NCBI GenBank assembly: GCA_021784265.1
Contig: JAJXTA010000029.1
Coordinates: 1-12,040, forward strand
DNA from: a bacterium
GTDB taxonomy: Bacteria > Verrucomicrobiota > Verrucomicrobiia > Limisphaerales > J093
DNA length: 12,040 bases
Direction: 5' to 3'
Under the pieces are notes generated by a model. That model did no database searches and had not been told where the DNA came from. It saw only the letters and a list, made by a program, of their open reading frames with translations. Positions 1-7,139 of the stretch are shown piece by piece (within the stretch, counting starts at the first letter, position 1; each line of letters opens with the position of its first letter). A program made the position numbers and the translations under genes.

Positions 1-218
1 GGTTGTTGGTGGGGCGCTCGACCGCCCTCTGGCCGCCACCGCAGGCCGCGCGCTCCCCGCCACTCTCCGTCACCTGGCGCGCGGCAACTCGTCATACACC
101 ATGGCCTGTTTGGCACAGCAAAAAAACTAGAACCCGCCGCCCCCGCTGACAAGGGCAAACCGCCCGCAGGCGGCGCGCGAGCATCCCGCCCGCCAAGTCG
201 CGGGCGGCGCGAACCGGT
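1..218. other. Intergenic region with no recognisable gene
   Basis: No convincing coding region is visible. One plus-strand frame stays open from base 1 to about 267, but it has no ATG, is rich in Arg, Pro and Gly, and runs into the opposite-strand NusG-like gene, so I treat it as a GC artefact. A run of seven A at 120-126 and a hairpin at 186-207 (listed separately) lie downstream of the minus-strand NusG-like gene and may be part of its transcript end. Confidence 0.5.
186..207 (-). terminator. Possible hairpin downstream of the NusG-like gene
   Basis: CCGCCCGC at 186-193 pairs perfectly with GCGGGCGG at 200-207 around a 6-nt loop. It lies 11 bases past the stop of the minus-strand NusG-like gene. 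No T-run follows directly on the minus strand; the nearest, the complement of A7 at 120-126, is about 60 bases further on. A GC-rich genome will hold many such stems by chance. Confidence 0.25.
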
Positions 219-707
219 TCAGATCGGCTCCAATTGGGTGACATCCACCTTCACCGCCGCGGCTTGACCGACGAAGTCCAGGCGGAGCAACACCTCGAGC
301 ATCCCCGAGCGCCGTTCGACCCAGGCATCCATCCCCTGCAACGGGCCGGACTTGATGCGGACCTTGGTGCCGGGGCCGATGGTGGGGGCCAGGCGGACCT
401 CGACCTCCGTCTCCAGCGCCACCAGGATGTCGCCCAACTGCTGCTTGAACGTTTCTTGGTCCGGGACATTGAGGAGGTTGGCCACGTAATCGCTTTGATA
501 CACCGTCTGGCGCTCGTCGGGCCGGAGCTGGAGGAAGACGTAGTTGGGGAAGAGCGGCTTGTGAAAGACCACGGTCTTACCCCGGTACTTCTTCACGCTC
601 CGATAGAGCGGGAGGGTGGTGACCAGGGACTCGCGCCGACAGTAGTCGGCCAGCTTCTTCTCGCACCGGGGCCGCGTGTGGGCCACGAACCAGGGCAACT
701 CACTCAT
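219..707 (-). CDS. NusG/RfaH-like transcription elongation (antitermination) factor
   Basis: The 162-aa product has the two-part NusG layout. An NGN-type N-terminal domain covers about residues 4-100, with PWFVAHTRPRCEKKLADY at the start and the FPNYVFLQL strand at 53-61. A KOW-type segment follows at about 110-137 (GTKVRIKSGPLQGMDAWVE). NusG-family proteins bind RNA polymerase and raise processivity, and RfaH/UpxY-type paralogues act on specific long operons, often for surface polysaccharides. I read it as a specialised paralogue because the housekeeping neighbours of nusG (secE, rplK, rplA) are absent and the length is slightly below a typical NusG. The frame is open up to 926, but that extension is Arg/Gly/Pro-rich and overlaps the divergent deacetylase gene, so the ATG at 705-707, where NGN homology begins, is the start. 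No strong Shine-Dalgarno site is visible. The operon it might regulate is not in the window. Confidence 0.88.
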   Translation of the reverse strand: MSELPWFVAHTRPRCEKKLADYCRRESLVTTLPLYRSVKKYRGKTVVFHKPLFPNYVFLQLRPDERQTVYQSDYVANLLNVPDQETFKQQLGDILVALETEVEVRLAPTIGPGTKVRIKSGPLQGMDAWVERRSGMLEVLLRLDFVGQAAAVKVDVTQLEPI

Positions 708-924
708 AAACCGAACCGTCCGCCCGCTCCCGCGGGCCGTTGGCAGACTCAACCATGCGCGCCAGCATCCGCCAGCCCCGGCGGAGGGCGCAAGTCCGAA
801 CTGGCCGCGCTGGCGCCGCGGGAGGCCACCCCCGCCGGGGACCGGGCCCGCGGAGGCGCAATTTCCTCGCGGCGACCGGTTGGGGCGGTGTAGCCTGAGG
901 TCCGCGCCACGCGGCCGAGCTCGC

Positions 925-1806
925 ATGAAAGCCCTCTATATCCACGCTCATTATGATGATTATGAGTTCACCGCCGCCGGCACCTTCGCCCTCTGGCGGC
1001 GGCGGCTGGGCCCGGGCTTCCAGTCCCGCGTGATCGTCTGCACCGACGGCGAAGCCGGCCACCACCAACTCTCGCGGGCGGAAACCGGCCAGCGCCGCCT
1101 CGCCGAGCAGCAGGCCTCGGCCCGCCTGGGGGGCTACGACTTCGCCCTCCTGCGCTTGCCCAACGGGCAGGTGCCGCGCGAGGGGTGCCTGGGCGCGGGG
1201 CGGGAGCTGCTCGCGGCCTTGTGGCAGGCGATTCGCGAGTTCGCCCCCGATTATCTCTTCTGCCCTCCCCTGCCCGCGGACCCGCTGCCCGGGGTCCACG
1301 TGGACCACCTGGAGGTGGCGGAAGCGGTGCGGCGCGTCGCGTATCTGATCAATGTACCGCATGCCTTCACGCCGGAATTTCCCGCCGCGGCCGGCCCGGC
1401 CACGCCCTGCCCGGTGCCGGTGATCGTCGCGGTGTACGACGGTTACATGTACGGCGCCAACGCGCCGGACCTGGCGGTGGACATCGAGGCCGCGTTCGAG
1501 GACGTGGTCCAGATGAGCTGGTGCCACCAATCGCAGATTCGCGAGTGGCTGCCGTGGGTGGGGCGGCACCAGATGAGCGCCCCGGCGTCCGTGGCGGAGT
1601 GGCGGCAGACTCTGCGCGCCCGGTTCGACCGGAAGAATCGCGAGCTGGCCCTGGCCACGCCGCGGGCCGTCGAGGTCTTCACCATCACCGGCTGGGGGGC
1701 GATCCCGACCGCCGACCAACTGCGCCGCGACTTTCCCAACCTGTTGGCCGACGGCTGCCGTTGGGGAGCCCTGGCCGAAAGGTTGCGGCGCTGGGGGGCC
1801 GAGTAA
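925..1806 (+). CDS. PIG-L (LmbE-like) family deacetylase
   Basis: The 293-aa product matches the PIG-L/LmbE fold, zinc enzymes that remove N-acetyl groups from sugars such as GlcNAc derivatives. The first metal motif is at 8-14 (AHYDDYE), where the family norm is AHPDDxE, so Pro is replaced by Tyr. TDGEAG at 40-45 matches the conserved loop after the second strand. HVDH at 125-128 matches the usual HPDH motif with its metal-binding His. No signal peptide is seen, so the enzyme is probably cytoplasmic. The ATG at 925 is chosen because the motif begins seven residues later; the open frame continues upstream to 676 without recognisable protein. It is divergent from the NusG-like gene with 217 bases between. 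Candidate substrates are acetylated sugars of glycolipids, surface polysaccharide or a small thiol, but the sequence does not say which. Confidence 0.88.
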   Translation: MKALYIHAHYDDYEFTAAGTFALWRRRLGPGFQSRVIVCTDGEAGHHQLSRAETGQRRLAEQQASARLGGYDFALLRLPNGQVPREGCLGAGRELLAALWQAIREFAPDYLFCPPLPADPLPGVHVDHLEVAEAVRRVAYLINVPHAFTPEFPAAAGPATPCPVPVIVAVYDGYMYGANAPDLAVDIEAAFEDVVQMSWCHQSQIREWLPWVGRHQMSAPASVAEWRQTLRARFDRKNRELALATPRAVEVFTITGWGAIPTADQLRRDFPNLLADGCRWGALAERLRRWGAE

Positions 1807-1829
1807 GGGCCAAACACGGCGGTCCGACC

Positions 1830-1847
1830 CCCGGCCCCCCTGCCGGG
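1830..1847. terminator. Possible bidirectional terminator hairpin
   Basis: CCCGGC at 1830-1835 pairs with GCCGGG at 1842-1847 around a 6-nt loop. It sits in the 76-base gap between the convergent PIG-L and cyclophilin genes, where a shared terminator would be expected. There is no T-run on either side. Position is the main support. Confidence 0.25.
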
Positions 1848-1882
1848 CCAGGCGCGCCGCGCGCGCGGAGCGGGGCGCCAGC

Positions 1883-2758
1883 CTATCGGAAGCGCACCCG
1901 GTAGTACTGCCGGGGCTGCGGCGGGCTGGTGTCGGTGACACTCATGGGTTGGTCCACGCCGTTGGTGCTGACCAACGGCTGCCAGCTCACGAGGTTCGTG
2001 CTGACCTCGACGATGTTGGTCGGCCCCGCGAACCCCTTCCAAGCAATGAGGCGGGCGCCGTTGGTTTGCCGCTGCACCGTGACGGTGGTGACCGCGACGC
2101 TCAGATAGACCAGCGAGGTGTACGGCGGGGCGGCGGTGCCCGAGGCATAGGTGGGCAGGTCGCTAAACAGGCCGGCGATGGCGTTGGTGGCCCCATAGAC
2201 GTCCTGGAGGTTCACCAGGTTGTGACCGAGGCTCAGCGTGTTGAACTCGTTCAACACGTTCGTTCCCCACAGCACGCGCCCGAAGACGGTAAAACCGCCG
2301 TTCTGGTTGTCGAGGTTGGCGCTGTTGTCGGCGAGATTAAAGAACCACTGTGACGAGGCCGAATTGGGGTCCCCCCCCAGCTTGGCCATGGCGAGTGTGC
2401 CGTAGGTGTTGGAGTAGCGCGGTCCCACGCTGAACTCATTGGTGATGGGGCCCAGGCTGGGGACCTGGGTCAGATTGGTCCACGGCGGCCCGATGGGGTC
2501 CGTCGAGCTGGGATTCAGCACCGCATAGCCGCCCCCTTGCAGCACAAACCCCGGGATGCATCGGTGGAAAAAAACGCCTTGATAGAGCCCGCCTTCGACG
2601 TACCGGAGAAAATTTTGGACCGTCACCGGTTTGTCTTGGTCGAACAGCTCGACGCCCAGCTCCCCGGCCGCGGTATGAAACACCGCCAAGGTCCCCGCGG
2701 TTCCCGCCGTTGTTCCCACAGCGATTACCACCGCTAGAAGAGTCAAGCACCGCTTCAT
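1883..2758 (-). CDS. Exported cyclophilin-type peptidyl-prolyl isomerase with C-terminal accessory domain
   Basis: The 291-aa product begins with a signal peptide (MKRCLTLLAVVIAVGTTAGTAG, about 1-22). A cyclophilin domain follows at about 23-222 and catalyses cis-trans isomerisation of prolyl bonds, presumably outside the cytoplasm. Landmarks are FFHRCIPGFVLQGGG at 63-77, where R66 matches the catalytic Arg, GTLAMAK at 120-126, SQWFFNL at 136-142 and FTVFGRV at 156-162. The domain carries insertions (about 80-115 and 165-210) relative to compact bacterial cyclophilins. Residues 225-291 form a separate beta-rich domain ending QYYRVRFR, similar in pattern to the end of the 551-aa protein at 9718-11373. 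The frame is open to 2875, but that part translates the 36-bp palindrome and has no signal-peptide logic, so I use the ATG at 2756-2758. The gene is convergent with the PIG-L gene and divergent from the esterase. Confidence 0.9.
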   Translation of the reverse strand: MKRCLTLLAVVIAVGTTAGTAGTLAVFHTAAGELGVELFDQDKPVTVQNFLRYVEGGLYQGVFFHRCIPGFVLQGGGYAVLNPSSTDPIGPPWTNLTQVPSLGPITNEFSVGPRYSNTYGTLAMAKLGGDPNSASSQWFFNLADNSANLDNQNGGFTVFGRVLWGTNVLNEFNTLSLGHNLVNLQDVYGATNAIAGLFSDLPTYASGTAAPPYTSLVYLSVAVTTVTVQRQTNGARLIAWKGFAGPTNIVEVSTNLVSWQPLVSTNGVDQPMSVTDTSPPQPRQYYRVRFR

Positions 2759-2848
2759 CGGCGGCCAGTGTGGGAACCAGGACTGCTTTGACCAGCCAAA
2801 AGAGACCTCTCCACGCGTGCCCGCCCGCGGGACCGCACCTGAACGCAG

Positions 2849-2884
2849 TACAAAACTTTGTCCCGATCGGGACAAAGTTTTGTA
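2849..2884. repeat. Perfect 36-bp palindrome between divergent genes
   Basis: The half-site TACAAAACTTTGTCCCGA at 2849-2866 is followed with no gap by its exact reverse complement at 2867-2884. The symmetry breaks at 2848/2885 (G opposite G). It lies 90 bases upstream of the cyclophilin start, in the region divergent with the esterase, and is more AT-rich than its surroundings. It could be an operator for a dimeric regulator, a cruciform- or hairpin-forming dispersed repeat, or a terminator. There is no second copy in this window. The palindrome itself is certain; its role is not known. Confidence 0.85.
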
Positions 2885-2985
2885 GGGGTGGGAAAGGGCA
2901 CGGTCCCAAGAAGAGCACGCGTTTCGGTGTTGCGAAGGGACTCGCCGTGGGGGCCAGTCCAGCCGGCGCGGCCCCGGCGTCCCGG

Positions 2986-4440
2986 ATGTGGCAGCGCCAG
3001 ATTGTCAAACGGGGCGGCGAGGGGTTTACTGCCCGAGTGCAACTAGAGTCCCTGGATTCTGTGAGTTCGTGTCGTCGGATCGAGTTTCAACCGGCCGCTC
3101 CTCGACCACCGCAAAGTGCGCGAAGCGCACATCGAACGAGGCGCCGGCGGCCCGACGGCCCATCCGCACCAAGAACGCCGGGAACCCTCCAAGGACGCCA
3201 CGGGCTGAGGCGCGCCTCGTTCGCAACTGCTTCTCGGTGGACACGGCGGCGATGGCCTCGCCGCCACGCCGCGGGCTGGGCAGTGCTGGGATCTCTCTGG
3301 GCCCTGGGGATCGGTCTCCACGCCGGCGAACGTTACACCGGCCCCTGGAACATGGCCGAACTCCGGGTGGCGCCCTTGGCCGACTGGGGCGCACGGAGCA
3401 ACGTTGTCCGCGAGGTCTATTACCAAGGAGAACCCTACCAGGGCAAACCGACGCGCGTGTTTGCCTACTACGCTCGGCCAGCCAGCGGGCGCGGACCCTT
3501 CCCCGCCCTGGCTTTGGTCCACGGCGGCGGCGGGCGGGCGTTTCCGGAGTGGGCCGAGCACTGGGCCCGCCGCGGCTACGTGGCCCTGGCGATGGATACC
3601 GCCGGCCACGGCCCGAACGGGCGCCTGCCCGACGGCGGACCGGACCAGGACGACGACACCAAGTTCCGCCCGTTCACGGATTCGACCGTGGACCAAATGT
3701 GGAGCTACCACGCCGTGGCGGCCGTGGTGCGAGGCCTCTCGCTCTTGGCCGCACAGCCGGAGGTCGATCCCCGGCGGCTGGGTGTCACCGGTCTGAGTTG
3801 GGGGGGCTACCTCACCTGTATCGTGGCCGGCATCGACGACCGGCTCAAAGTGGCCGTGCCCGGCTACGGCTGTGGCTTTCTCGATGAGGACAGCGTTTGG
3901 AAGGCGTCCCGCTTCGATCGCATGAGCCCGGACCAACACCGCCGCTGGATGGACAATTTCGACCCCTCCCGTTACCTGAGCGGTGTCCGCTGCCCGATCC
4001 TGTTCCTGAACGGCACGACGGACTTCGCCTACCCATTGGACAGCTACCAGAAGTCCTACGACTTAGTGCGCGGCCCGCGGACCCTCTGCATTAAGATCGG
4101 GCTGCCGCATGGCCACATTTGGACCTTCGGCGAAGTGGATTGCTTCATCGACAGCGTGCTGCGCCACGATCCACCTCTGGCAAGGGTGCAGCCGCTCAAA
4201 CTGCGGGACGACCGGGCCACCACGACATTCTCGGCGACCGTCCCGGTGGCCACGGCCGAGTTGGACTACACCACGGACACCGGCCCGTGGCAGCAGCGGG
4301 TGTGGCAACGGCGCCCGGCCGAGGTGCACGGCCACCACGTGAGCGCGGCCCTGCCGGCGCGGCGGCCCCTGGTCTGCTTTCTCGCCGTCACCGACCAGCG
4401 CGGATTCACCGTCAGCACCCCCCACCGCGTGCTGCCGTAA
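2986..4440 (+). CDS. Exported alpha/beta-hydrolase, acetylxylan esterase / dienelactone hydrolase-like
   Basis: The well-supported coding part runs from about 3250 to the stop at 4440. It begins with a signal-like segment (AAGWAVLGSLWALGIGLHAG) and continues into an alpha/beta-hydrolase. Numbered from the ATG at 2986, HGGGG at 179-183 is the oxyanion strand-loop, GLSWGG at 269-274 holds nucleophile Ser271, NGTTDF at 342-347 holds the likely acid Asp346, and PHGH at 374-377 holds the likely His. This pattern fits the esterases that release acetyl or similar groups from plant polysaccharides, but the substrate is not shown. About 75 C-terminal residues look like a small beta domain. The start is uncertain: 2986 is the nearest in-frame ATG, GTG codons occur at 3037 and 3061, and the stretch before 3250 has non-coding-like codon use. 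An ATG at 3252 would fit the signal peptide but is one frame off. The gene is convergent with the ROK kinase. Confidence 0.8.
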   Translation: MWQRQIVKRGGEGFTARVQLESLDSVSSCRRIEFQPAAPRPPQSARSAHRTRRRRPDGPSAPRTPGTLQGRHGLRRASFATASRWTRRRWPRRHAAGWAVLGSLWALGIGLHAGERYTGPWNMAELRVAPLADWGARSNVVREVYYQGEPYQGKPTRVFAYYARPASGRGPFPALALVHGGGGRAFPEWAEHWARRGYVALAMDTAGHGPNGRLPDGGPDQDDDTKFRPFTDSTVDQMWSYHAVAAVVRGLSLLAAQPEVDPRRLGVTGLSWGGYLTCIVAGIDDRLKVAVPGYGCGFLDEDSVWKASRFDRMSPDQHRRWMDNFDPSRYLSGVRCPILFLNGTTDFAYPLDSYQKSYDLVRGPRTLCIKIGLPHGHIWTFGEVDCFIDSVLRHDPPLARVQPLKLRDDRATTTFSATVPVATAELDYTTDTGPWQQRVWQRRPAEVHGHHVSAALPARRPLVCFLAVTDQRGFTVSTPHRVLP

Positions 4441-4448
4441 GGCCGAGC

Positions 4449-4475
4449 ACCGCGCGCCCGGGTCCGCGCCGCGGT
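4449..4475. terminator. Possible hairpin between convergent genes
   Basis: ACCGCG at 4449-4454 pairs with CGCGGT at 4470-4475 in the 34-base gap between the convergent esterase and ROK kinase genes. The right arm touches the stop codon of the ROK gene. There is no T-run. It is suggested mainly by its position. Confidence 0.2.
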
Positions 4476-5452
4476 TACTTGGTCTCCCGCCGGGCTAACA
4501 CCGCCCCACCGGTGATGCCGGCGTCATCGCCGAGGCGCGAGGCAATGATCTCGATGCCCTTGTCGGTGCCTTGCATCGCGTTGTCGTGCGCGGTCTCGAT
4601 GATGATGGCCAACATCTCGTCTTCCAGCGCGTCCAGCAGGCCCCCGCCCAACACCACCACCTCCGGGTTGAGAAGGTTAATGACATTGGCCACCGCGATG
4701 CCGATGTACTCCGCGGCCTCCTCAACGACCTTCTCGACGAACTTATCGCCCCGCTTGATGGCCTTGCGCAGGTCACCACTCCGCAGGTCCTTCAGGTCCC
4801 CGCCCAGCAGGTCGGTGAGGAGCGTTTTGTGCCCGTCTTTGACCCCGGCCTGGATTTTGCGGAAGAGGGCGGTGCGGCTGGCCACCGCCTCGAAACAACC
4901 CCGGTTGCCACAACCGCATTTGGGCCCGCCCACCTCAAGGATCATGTGCCCGATCTCGCCGGCGGTGCGGTTGAACCCGGCAAAAGGCTTGCCCTCCAGG
5001 ATAAGCCCGGCGCCAATCCCCGTGCCGATGAAGATGCCCACCAAGTGCCGGGGCTTGCCGCGCAGCTCCTTGTCCCACACCCCGAGGGTTTGGATGTTGC
5101 AGTCGTTCTCGACGAACACGGGGATGTCCAGGCGCTTCTCCAATTCCTTCTTCAAGGGGACATCCTCCCAGACCAGGTTGGGCGCAAACAGGACCCGCCC
5201 GCTCTCCGGCTCAACCGCCCCGGGCGCGCCCAGGCCCAAGGCCCGTATCTGTTTGGTGGTCAGGTCGCATTCGTCGATGGCGTCCTGGACGCAGCGGGCC
5301 ACGCGCTCGATGACCGCCGGGGCGCCCCGCTGGGCTTTGGTGCTGCTTTTCGCCCGGCCCAGACAGGTCAGCTTCTCGTCAAACACCCCAGCCAGAATCT
5401 TGGTCCCCCCCAGATCGACGCCGATCACGTAGGGTTTGGTGTTCTCAGCCAT
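4475..5452 (-). CDS. ROK family sugar kinase (glucokinase-like)
   Basis: The 325-aa product has the full ROK signature. DLGGTK at 13-18 is the phosphate-binding loop. ENDCN at 115-119 contains the catalytic-base Asp117. FIGTGIGAGLI at 141-151 is the second phosphate loop. GEIGH at 165-169 leads into the zinc site, with His169, Cys179, Cys181 and Cys186 (KCGCGNRGCFE). VVVLGGG at 266-272 is the adenosine-side motif. ROK kinases phosphorylate glucose, mannose, fructose, N-acetylglucosamine or N-acetylmannosamine using ATP; glucose is the commonest activity, but specificity cannot be read here. There is no N-terminal helix-turn-helix, so it is an enzyme rather than a ROK repressor. The length is typical and the start ATG is seven residues before the first strand. 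It lies 146 bases downstream of the second kinase-like gene on the same strand, so co-transcription is possible but not assured. Confidence 0.93.
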   Translation of the reverse strand: MAENTKPYVIGVDLGGTKILAGVFDEKLTCLGRAKSSTKAQRGAPAVIERVARCVQDAIDECDLTTKQIRALGLGAPGAVEPESGRVLFAPNLVWEDVPLKKELEKRLDIPVFVENDCNIQTLGVWDKELRGKPRHLVGIFIGTGIGAGLILEGKPFAGFNRTAGEIGHMILEVGGPKCGCGNRGCFEAVASRTALFRKIQAGVKDGHKTLLTDLLGGDLKDLRSGDLRKAIKRGDKFVEKVVEEAAEYIGIAVANVINLLNPEVVVLGGGLLDALEDEMLAIIIETAHDNAMQGTDKGIEIIASRLGDDAGITGGAVLARRETK

Positions 5453-5598
5453 GCGCGACGAGCTTAATCACCCGGGCTGGACCTGTCCAACCTTCTCGGG
5501 CTGCCGGCGGCCCAACCAACGGCCAGCGGGCGCCAGCGTCGGCCGGCGGCCGGTGGGACGCCCGCGGTCAACGGCGGGACGCCGGACCGGCCCCACGC

Positions 5599-6363
5599 TT
5601 ACTTGCCGGCGAGGACCGATTCGATTTTGTGTTGCAACTCGCGGTTGATCTCTTCGGTGGGGCGGTCGCCGTCCACGATGCTGAAGCCGTAGGTCTTCTG
5701 GAGGTGCTTGAATTGTTCGGCCATGAGCGTCTGGTATTGGAGGAAGCTGTCGAACATGTCGCGGGAGAGGCCGAGGTCCATGCCGCTCTCCCAGTAATCG
5801 AGGGCGTGATTCTTGGCGAAGTTGCGCTGCACGAGCTCCTCGGCGCAGACCTGAAGATAAAACACCGCGTCGGGAACCAAGGCGATGCCATAGAGATTCT
5901 TGAGCCACTCCTCATCGACGCCCCGCACCAAGTCCCGCGCCATGAGGGTGTAGATGTAGCGGTCGGCCAAGACCATGAAGCCGGCCTTGAGGGCGGGCAT
6001 GATGATGTTCTCGAGTTGATCGGCGAAGTCGGTGGCGTAAAACAGGCCGAGGGTGGTGCGGCTCAAGATGTTGCCCTGCTGGGCGCGGCTCAGCTCCTCG
6101 CTGACCAGGGTCGAGCGCTTGAGGCCCACCTGGACCGTCGCGTGACCCCGCCCCTCCAGCCAACTGACCAACTGGGCAAGCTGGGTCGAGCGCCCCGAGC
6201 CGTCGGCCCCCTCGACCACAATGAGCTTGCCCGTGAACTTGGCCAGGTCCACCCCGGGGATGCCGTGGCCGTAGAAGCGCTTGGGTGAGGGCTTGGGCAC
6301 CAACACCCGGCTGGCGGCCGGGCGCTTGAGCGGGTGACTGGGAGGAACAGCGTTGCTGGGCAT
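5599..6363 (-). CDS. Thymidylate kinase-like P-loop kinase, Walker A lysine replaced by arginine
   Basis: The 254-aa product resembles dTMP kinases, which convert dTMP to dTDP. It has LIVVEGADGSGRST at 47-60, ATDFADQ at 110-116, DRYIYTLMARDLVRG at 134-148 and a C-terminal helical half. The Walker A motif reads GADGSGRST (52-60), so the usual Lys is Arg58 (codon 6190-6192). The TREPGG loop of classical dTMP kinases is missing. A Pro/Lys-rich extension of about 43 residues precedes the P-loop; there is no internal ATG, so the start at 6361-6363 stands unless a GTG is used. It is clearly a paralogue of the gene just upstream (6375-7061): DRYI(F/Y)T..ARD.VRG, ATDFAD and GMDL.LS are shared. Only 11 bases separate them, so they are probably co-transcribed. 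It could be an active kinase with altered nucleotide handling, a pseudo-enzyme partner, or a kinase for another nucleotide. Confidence 0.85.
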   Translation of the reverse strand: MPSNAVPPSHPLKRPAASRVLVPKPSPKRFYGHGIPGVDLAKFTGKLIVVEGADGSGRSTQLAQLVSWLEGRGHATVQVGLKRSTLVSEELSRAQQGNILSRTTLGLFYATDFADQLENIIMPALKAGFMVLADRYIYTLMARDLVRGVDEEWLKNLYGIALVPDAVFYLQVCAEELVQRNFAKNHALDYWESGMDLGLSRDMFDSFLQYQTLMAEQFKHLQKTYGFSIVDGDRPTEEINRELQHKIESVLAGK

Positions 6364-6374
6364 GGGAAACGGGG

Positions 6375-7061
6375 TCAGGCCCGCGAGGCCGTGTAGCGCG
6401 ACAAGTCGATGCTCTCCTTGACCACCTGCCGGAGCACGGACTGCTGGGCCTCGACCGGCTGATTGGCGTCGATAACCTTATAACGGAATTCGGTGCTCAT
6501 GGCCAGGTACTGCTCCAGCAGCCGGCCTTGGAAGATGCGGAAGCTCTCGTAGGGGTCACTCGAGAGCCGCAGGTCCATCCCGGCCTCGAAGTACTTCAAC
6601 TGCGGGCGGCCATCGAGAATCCGCTGCAACGAGACCTCCAAATGGGCCTTAAAGAAGAAGGTCAGGTCGGGCAACCCGGCAAAGCTGTAGAGCCCGCGCA
6701 CCCACTCGGGGGGGCAGCCGCGCACGGTGTCGCGGGCGAAGGCGGTGAAGATGTAGCGGTCGCAGAGGACCAGGAAGCCGGCGCGGAGCAGCGGGACCAG
6801 GTGGCGTTCGTAGCGGTCGGCAAAGTCGGTGGCGTGGATGAGGCTGAAGGTGGTCGGGGTGAGCAGGTTCGTCTTCTTGCCCTTGCTGGTGGCGCTCTTG
6901 ACCAGCTCGGACGAGTTCCACTCGCTGAAGAACACCTTCAGGCCCTGGACCTCCAGCCAGCGCTTGAGCAAGTAGATCTGGGTGGACTTGCCGGAACCAT
7001 CCAGCCCCTCGACCGCAATCAGCCGCCCGGGGAAGTTCAGCTCCGCAAACGTCTTCATCAT
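6375..7061 (-). CDS. Thymidylate kinase-like P-loop kinase (intact Walker A)
   Basis: The 228-aa product has a standard P-loop at 19-27 (GLDGSGKST) with Lys25, then ATDFADR at 77-83, the DRYIFTAFARDTVRG motif at 101-115, and GMDLRLSSDPYESF at 161-174. The fold and the EGxDGxGK(S/T)T start fit dTMP kinase and it would usually be named tmk. However, the TREPGG substrate loop is absent and the DRYxxSxxAYQ pattern of classical enzymes is changed to DRYIFTAFARD, so the acceptor nucleotide is uncertain. Length is typical of dTMP kinases. Two ATG codons are adjacent (7059-7061 and 7056-7058); the first is used. It lies 78 bases downstream of the M50 protease gene on the same strand and is followed after 11 bases by its Arg-variant paralogue. 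Confidence 0.87.
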   Translation of the reverse strand: MMKTFAELNFPGRLIAVEGLDGSGKSTQIYLLKRWLEVQGLKVFFSEWNSSELVKSATSKGKKTNLLTPTTFSLIHATDFADRYERHLVPLLRAGFLVLCDRYIFTAFARDTVRGCPPEWVRGLYSFAGLPDLTFFFKAHLEVSLQRILDGRPQLKYFEAGMDLRLSSDPYESFRIFQGRLLEQYLAMSTEFRYKVIDANQPVEAQQSVLRQVVKESIDLSRYTASRA

Positions 7062-7139
7062 TATTAATCAGAACCTTATCGCGTTGACCGGGAAAGACAA
7101 TCTCCCTTTTTCGACCGGGCGCGGGGCGCGGCCTGTGGC

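Noticed and set aside
700..1941. 413-aa open frame on the minus strand opposite the PIG-L gene
   Set aside because: It is antisense to a gene with clear metal motifs, and its product is Arg/Gly/Pro-rich with no domain. Long antisense frames are common in high-GC DNA.
3026..3939. Minus-strand frames of 122 and 298 aa opposite the esterase start
   Set aside because: One stretch (FDVRFAHFAVVEERP) looks faintly protein-like and raised the idea of a gene remnant, but there is no domain, no start context and most of it lies opposite the esterase.
4571..5467. Plus-strand frames opposite the ROK kinase
   Set aside because: The ROK kinase on the minus strand has complete family motifs; these frames are its antisense shadow.
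5460..5598. GC-rich stems between the kinase-like and ROK genes (for example CCCGC 5561-5565 with GCGGG 5574-5578)
   Set aside because: The stem is only five base pairs in very GC-rich DNA with no T-run; too weak to call a terminator.
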